The translations under genes and the position numbers were made by a program. 16,202 nucleotides of DNA, from the NCBI GenBank assembly GCA_002713825.1, contig PAUU01000005.1:5394-21595 (forward strand), read 5' to 3'. Source of the stretch: Acidiferrobacteraceae bacterium. GTDB lineage: Bacteria; Pseudomonadota; Gammaproteobacteria; Arenicellales; UBA868. Shown piece by piece: positions 13,267 to 16,202 of this stretch. The notes beneath the pieces were generated by a model. It saw only the letters and a list, made by a program, of their open reading frames with translations. It did not search any database and had not been told where the DNA came from. Every line of letters begins with the position of its first letter. Position 1 is the first letter of the stretch.

Positions 13267-13386
13267 TTACATCAGAGATGTGAGAGTCGAAAAGGCGTGA
13301 GCGTCACGATCTCGCGTGACAATTAGAAAGATCAGTACAACTGTTATTACCGCGATTGCCCATTGGATAATCTGTTCGCGTTTCAT
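13267..13386 (-). CDS. Tiny single-span membrane protein (39 aa)
   Basis: MKREQIIQWAIAVITVVLIF then LIVTRDRDAHAFSTLTSLM: basic N-terminus, one transmembrane helix (about 8-23), charged tail. AGGAGAAG stands six bases before the ATG, partly overlapping the TAG of the upstream gene. Third gene of the 13757-13267 leftward cluster. Size and shape resemble the 26-residue peptide before it. Confidence 0.6.
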   Translation of the reverse strand: MKREQIIQWAIAVITVVLIFLIVTRDRDAHAFSTLTSLM

Positions 13387-13395
13387 TTACTTCTC

Positions 13396-13476
13396 CTACT
13401 CGCCGCGCATGATTAACAGTAATGCGACGACTGCTAGTGCAACGATGGTCACGCGAAATATCTGTCGATGTTTCAC
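13396..13476 (-). CDS. Tiny single-span membrane peptide (26 aa)
   Basis: GTG-started frame MKHRQIFRVTIVALAVVALL LIMRGE: basic end, one hydrophobic helix, RGE tail. The start overlaps the stop of the upstream gene as GTGA (13473-13476), and AGAGGAAAGG lies about 18 bases upstream. A GTGA overlap with a clean membrane helix is unlikely to be random. Nine bases separate it from the next gene. Confidence 0.55.
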   Translation of the reverse strand: MKHRQIFRVTIVALAVVALLLIMRGE

Positions 13477-13757
13477 TCGACTTCCGGTCCTTTCCTCTTA
13501 GGAATTGTAGAGTGATGAACGCGTGTTTTCTCATCGTACTCAATGTCAACACCAAAGTCCGCTCTATGCTTCTCACAGGCTGTGTTGTAAGTGTTCTGCA
13601 ATAGGTTTAGCCAATCCGAGAGGATATCTAATTGGCCCATGCGGCCGATTTTCTTCCAAGCGTGCGCGTCTATATCTAGATCAAAAGAACCTTCACCTGC
13701 CTTGAGGTCTATCAACAGGACCCCGACTTCTTCGCAATCATTTTCCGGCGCCTTCAT
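13473..13757 (-). CDS. Hypothetical acidic protein (94 aa), first of cluster
   Basis: Soluble protein of unknown family. N-terminal CEEVGVLLIDLKAGEGSFDL DIDAHAWKKI suggests strands followed by a helical part (QLDILSDWLNLLQNTYNTAC EKHRAD) and a basic tail (IPKRKGPEVE). No signal peptide or membrane segment. ATG at 13757; no clear ribosome binding site. Its TGA overlaps the GTG of the tiny membrane peptide, so a soluble partner encoded with two single-span peptides is the arrangement. Confidence 0.65.
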   Translation of the reverse strand: MKAPENDCEEVGVLLIDLKAGEGSFDLDIDAHAWKKIGRMGQLDILSDWLNLLQNTYNTACEKHRADFGVDIEYDEKTRVHHSTIPKRKGPEVE

Positions 13758-13899
13758 ACGTCGATTTTACCTATTCAGACACCGCTTACACAGGTGTTGA
13801 GTGGCCTTAAAATGGTAGTGGTTGAGGCCTCGCCAAAAAGACTTGATAACTTTACCGACAACCATTGGAACCCGTTATCTTTCAGTTTATCATCCAAAA

Positions 13900-14775
13900 A
13901 TGAAACATATAAACCAAATTGTCCTGACTGCTTTTCTCGCAAGCCTTCTCGTCGGTTGCAGTAGTGATACATCGAGTGGTGGGGGGACCTCAACAACGCT
14001 TAACCGTGGTGGCGGTGAAGAGATGGCTGAAGTCTCTGGCGCAACGGGCGCATCATCTGCGTCGGATGCCTCTTCGTCTGGCGCGACATCAACGGTCTCC
14101 ACTGGTGTTTATGAAGCCTATGTGGACAGGTACCCAGATCTGTTGGCTCACTACACAGCAAGTGGAGGCGGCCAAACGAAAAGCGCATTTGGGAAGACTC
14201 ACTATTGTGCGTTTGGTAAGAGCGAAGGCCGCACTGTTGATGCAACGGTGGACTGCGCCGCTGATTCAGCCTCTGCCGTATCTCCGACATCAAGCCCCGG
14301 GGCCACCCAAGTCACGAATACCGCCCCGATCACGCCGGGCGGCCAGCAGGAATTTGCATTAAGCAAGGTCAACTGGCTGCATACCAACGTGGCGAACTGG
14401 CCAGTGACGCACAACCTCACTGTCAATCTCGGTGGCGGCATAATATGTTTGGAGTGGGGCGGCACCTCAACATGGCCGTCCGCCACCATCCGGCATACCT
14501 CGGGCACGCGGGACATTAAGGTAAACGCCAACCCTTGGGTTTTCGTTTACCGAAACGGTGCCTGGTATGGAGGGACCTGGGAGTGGATGACGCCCAATGG
14601 GAACTGTAAACCCATGAAATCTGTCGAAGGTGGACATATCAAGCGATCTCCTTTGGCGAGTTGGGATCCGGTCTCTGGAGAAACTCTGTACTTCATGGTT
14701 TCTTCGCTCGCGCGTTCAAGCAACCTGAGCAATTACCAAGCAAGAACGGACGTCGTACGTGTTGTTTGGCCCTGA
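13900..14775 (+). CDS. Lipoprotein with PDL/HY/EGR repeat and C-terminal domain
   Basis: 291-residue lipoprotein. Signal peptide 1-19 ends in the lipobox LLVG before C20 (CSSDTSS...), with Ser/Asp rather than Asp at +2, so outer-membrane sorting is likely. A low-complexity Ser/Gly/Ala linker (21-70) leads to YEAYVDRYPDLLAHY ... SAFGKTHYCAFGKSEGR (71-111), one copy of the PDL-x(n)-HY-x(3)-G-x(2)-EGR unit seen in secreted adhesin-like proteins. After another linker comes a Trp-rich beta domain (150-291) with GTSTWPSATIRH, NPWVFVYRNGAWYGGTWEW and a GHIKRSPLASWDPVSGETLY block. An upstream TTG in frame exists, but the ATG at 13900 gives the correct lipoprotein signal. Function unknown; surface exposure inferred. 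Confidence 0.85.
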   Translation: MKHINQIVLTAFLASLLVGCSSDTSSGGGTSTTLNRGGGEEMAEVSGATGASSASDASSSGATSTVSTGVYEAYVDRYPDLLAHYTASGGGQTKSAFGKTHYCAFGKSEGRTVDATVDCAADSASAVSPTSSPGATQVTNTAPITPGGQQEFALSKVNWLHTNVANWPVTHNLTVNLGGGIICLEWGGTSTWPSATIRHTSGTRDIKVNANPWVFVYRNGAWYGGTWEWMTPNGNCKPMKSVEGGHIKRSPLASWDPVSGETLYFMVSSLARSSNLSNYQARTDVVRVVWP

Positions 14776-14854
14776 GTAGGTGACTTGATAGTTTTACCGT
14801 TCCGCCAGGAGAGTTAACGATTGCGATACTTGGGCCTGGATGTACTGGATCTTA

Positions 14855-14876
14855 GAGTGAGTGATCGTTCTCACTC
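14855..14876. terminator. Hairpin GAGTGAG/CTCACTC after lipoprotein gene
   Basis: GAGTGAG at 14855-14861, loop of eight, CTCACTC at 14870-14876, followed by ATTC. It lies 80 bases after the lipoprotein stop and 46 before the end of the convergent HutD gene. No U-run follows, so terminator status is weak. Confidence 0.4.
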
Positions 14877-14921
14877 ATTCGCGCGGGAACCCCTTTGCCA
14901 GCAAATGAAAGTGAGGACGGA

Positions 14922-15527
14922 CTAGGGGATAGGAAGAGACATTAGATCAATAATGATCATATGTTGGCCGCTAATCACTGCCGAGTCTTGCTTATGGCTT
15001 TCGGGTGGATGATGTGTTTTTAACCGAGCTAAATGGCCGACAGGGACTGACGCGGTCGTCCTACTGCCATGTTTGATGTTTATTTCATTGGTAAGGCTAT
15101 AAGCAAAAATCAGTTTGTCAGCTAATAAAGAAATGTTGGCGCTGTGTTGTTTGACATAGCAATTAACTTCAGCCGTAAATGAATTGTTGTTGGTCATTAT
15201 GTTGAAGTCTTTGATACTGCCGCTAACTAACCTGCCGTAGGTATTGTTGCCACCATCAAAATCGGCGACGTCTAATAGATTCGTTAGCTCGTTAATATCA
15301 CCATTACGGTGATCCAGTATGAGTCCTTCGCCGTCTACCAGTACTAAATGACGCTGATAACCTGAAAAATTCGAAAAATCACCATCACTCACGACGCTGG
15401 CGATGCTTAATCGCCAATCAAAGTTATCTAGATTGCCACCGCAATTAATGGCTAGTTCAGTCGTCTGGCCTAAACCGTTTTTCCATGGGATAGTTTTAAA
15501 CGTCTCAGGAGATAAAATTGTTAACAT
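14922..15527 (-). CDS. HutD/Ves family protein
   Basis: 201-residue cytoplasmic cupin-like protein of the HutD/Ves family. The diagnostic stretch is IPWKNGLGQTTELAI (about 13-27), followed by FDWRLSIASVVSDGDFSNFSG and LVLVDGEGLILDH, the two-part jelly-roll order. HutD is found with histidine-utilisation genes in some bacteria and is thought to limit their expression; Ves in E. coli has no clear role. No hut genes are near, so only the family is called. Its GC (71 of 180 bases over 15121-15300, about 39%) is well below the 58% counted in the GNAT gene at 10561-10620, and codons end often in A/T, so it may have been acquired. ATG at 15527 follows GCAGGTATTCTT. Confidence 0.88.
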   Translation of the reverse strand: MLTILSPETFKTIPWKNGLGQTTELAINCGGNLDNFDWRLSIASVVSDGDFSNFSGYQRHLVLVDGEGLILDHRNGDINELTNLLDVADFDGGNNTYGRLVSGSIKDFNIMTNNNSFTAEVNCYVKQHSANISLLADKLIFAYSLTNEINIKHGSRTTASVPVGHLARLKTHHPPESHKQDSAVISGQHMIIIDLMSLPIP

Positions 15528-15595
15528 AAGAATACCTGCCGATAATTTTTCGTCATATTACCCAGTCGCTCCAACAAATCCTCTGCTCTAGGATA

Positions 15596-15638
15596 CTGAT
15601 AGCGTATCAGCAACGGGACGATCACTCTCATCTATAAT
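15596..15638 (+). promoter_or_regulatory. 6-3-6 palindrome and consensus -10 box
   Basis: CTGATA-GCG-TATCAG (15596-15610) is a perfect inverted repeat. A perfect TATAAT follows at 15633-15638, and the ATG of the next gene is at 15646, so transcription starting seven bases after the -10 would begin at or next to the ATG: a leaderless message. The expected -35 position (about 15610-15615) has no good match and lies beside the palindrome, so an activator could replace it. Confidence 0.5.
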
Positions 15639-15645
15639 TCTTAAA

Positions 15646-15909
15646 ATGACTTCTGAAACCAAAGAGGCCAAGATACTGCGGGAGATGCGTATGATCTTGA
15701 CCGAGATAGCCCGTGAAACGGCAGTGCGCAGAGGTGATCGACATATTCTTTCAATCGAGACTATCGCCAGGATGCGAGATTGCCTTGGTCTAATTAGTGA
15801 TCGCGAGAAAGAATTGAATGAATCTCTCGGGATAGAAATGACGTCTCGACCTAAGTTAGGCGGTGATAAACCTAATACTGTTCGTGTGAAACTCCGGGAA
15901 ATAAAGTAA
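15646..15909 (+). CDS. Hypothetical helical protein (87 aa)
   Basis: Highly charged, soluble, mainly helical: MTSETKEAKILREMRMILTE IARETAVRRGDRHI and SIETIARMRDCLGLISDREK ELNESLGIE, then a basic tail. One cysteine. Two helices with heptad-like Leu/Ile/Met spacing would suit a coiled coil or helical hairpin. The ATG is only eight bases after the -10 box. A long opposite-strand frame covers it but has no signal and is a shadow. Family not recognised. Confidence 0.7.
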   Translation: MTSETKEAKILREMRMILTEIARETAVRRGDRHILSIETIARMRDCLGLISDREKELNESLGIEMTSRPKLGGDKPNTVRVKLREIK

Positions 15910-15971
15910 GTCATTTGCTTTGAGTCGCTCCCCGGTGATTTTTTCTCACTGTTATTCTTTTAAGTGTTTTA

Positions 15972-16005
15972 GTGGGGGAAGAGAAATATCACCTCTTAGT
16001 CCCAC
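15972..16005 (+). other. Two-part stem-loop ahead of small membrane gene
   Basis: GTGGG (15972-15976) pairs with CCCAC (16001-16005) and AAGAG (15979-15983) with CTCTT (15993-15997), separated by a 2/3 internal loop and closed by a nine-base loop. A second small stem CGGCT-GCCA-AGCCG lies at 16019-16032. Both fall between the 87-residue gene and the 44-residue membrane gene and may be 5' leader structure or 3' stabilising hairpins. Confidence 0.35.
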
Positions 16006-16052
16006 ACGCTTCTGGTTGCGGCTGCCAAGCCGGGATAAGATAAAAGGGCGGA

Positions 16053-16187
16053 ATGGCTAAACTTTTGAACAGAATAGCAATGACGAAAAACGCAATCATC
16101 CTGATAGTAATTCTTGCGTTACTGATTGGTATTTACATCGGCTCGGTAGACTATCTGGGCAAGATGATCATTGGTAATTTTGGATAA
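16053..16187 (+). CDS. Tiny single-span membrane protein (44 aa)
   Basis: MAKLLNRIAMTKN followed by the hydrophobic AIILIVILALLIGIYIG and SVDYLGKMIIGNFG. Basic N-terminus, one membrane helix (about 14-30), short tail with a second mild hydrophobic patch. AGGGCGG lies just before the ATG. It has the same build as the other tiny membrane peptides of the window. Function unknown. Confidence 0.6.
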   Translation: MAKLLNRIAMTKNAIILIVILALLIGIYIGSVDYLGKMIIGNFG

Positions 16188-16202
16188 TTGAGAAACCGTA
16201 GT

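Noticed and set aside
13964..14362. Long alternative frames within the lipoprotein gene
   Set aside because: Low-complexity GC-rich linker sequence keeps other frames open; the translations are Arg/Pro/His-rich and unlike protein.
15588..15914. 108-codon leftward frame over the 87-residue gene
   Set aside because: The rightward frame has a consensus -10 box and a normal amino-acid mix; the leftward one is Ser/Arg-rich and would cross the promoter palindrome.
1..16202. Integron cassette array, suggested by many small genes
   Set aside because: No repeated attC-like imperfect palindromes were seen between the genes, and the genes point in both directions.
1..16202. Genome-wide amber (TAG) recoding
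   Set aside because: Several intact genes end in TAG at the family-expected length (for example the stops at 3598-3600, 5790-5792 and 10190-10192).

Overview
The window looks like a chromosomal stretch of a marine-type gammaproteobacterium. This is inferred from the mix of families (AhpE-like peroxiredoxin, DUF1289, stand-alone DUF2470, HutD/Ves, an Add-type deaminase), mid-range GC and short gene spacing; I cannot name a genus. No rRNA, tRNA, CRISPR array, transposase, integrase or attC-like array was seen. It reads as a mosaic of housekeeping and accessory genes on both strands, with many very short membrane-protein genes.

Layout. 1-224: end of a leftward gene cut by the window edge. 290-1584: peroxiredoxin, then a two-part GNAT acetyltransferase. 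1617-1730: possible leftward remnant of an FCD-type regulator. 1731-3600: a rightward hypothetical, then a coupled trio (DNA-binding-like or unknown protein, tandem small-barrel protein, exported Rap1a/Tai-like protein). 3657-4168: two tiny membrane proteins and a DUF1289 protein. 4197-5363 (leftward): exported serine beta-lactamase-fold hydrolase, facing a DUF2470 protein (5508-5792) across a region with a perfect 14-bp palindrome. 5896-6252: leftward antibiotic-biosynthesis-monooxygenase-like frame broken by two amber codons. 6347-6736: exported AhpD-like protein. 6799-7965: leftward MFS transporter. 8218-8979: small, uncertain reading frames. 8953-9672: leftward string of four tightly packed small membrane proteins. 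9878-10192: an alpha/beta-barrel (ABM/DUF3764-like) protein behind a 7-3-7 palindrome. 10286-12074: a GNAT gene with a probable 5' frameshift, coupled to an adenosine-deaminase-family gene with an altered active-site motif. 12142-13194: two unknown proteins. 13267-13757 (leftward): an unknown acidic protein coupled to two tiny single-span proteins. 13900-14775: lipoprotein. 14922-15527 (leftward): AT-rich HutD/Ves protein. 15646-15909: unknown helical protein with an apparently leaderless promoter. 16053-16187: one more tiny membrane protein.

Themes. First, tiny single-span membrane ORFs occur at five places, several with strong Shine-Dalgarno sequences or coupled starts. Second, several intergenic regions hold clean palindromes that could be operators. 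Third, genes in decay (ABM frame with two ambers, FCD remnant, frameshifted GNAT start, edge gene) sit beside intact ones. All function calls rest on reading motifs by eye; no search was run.
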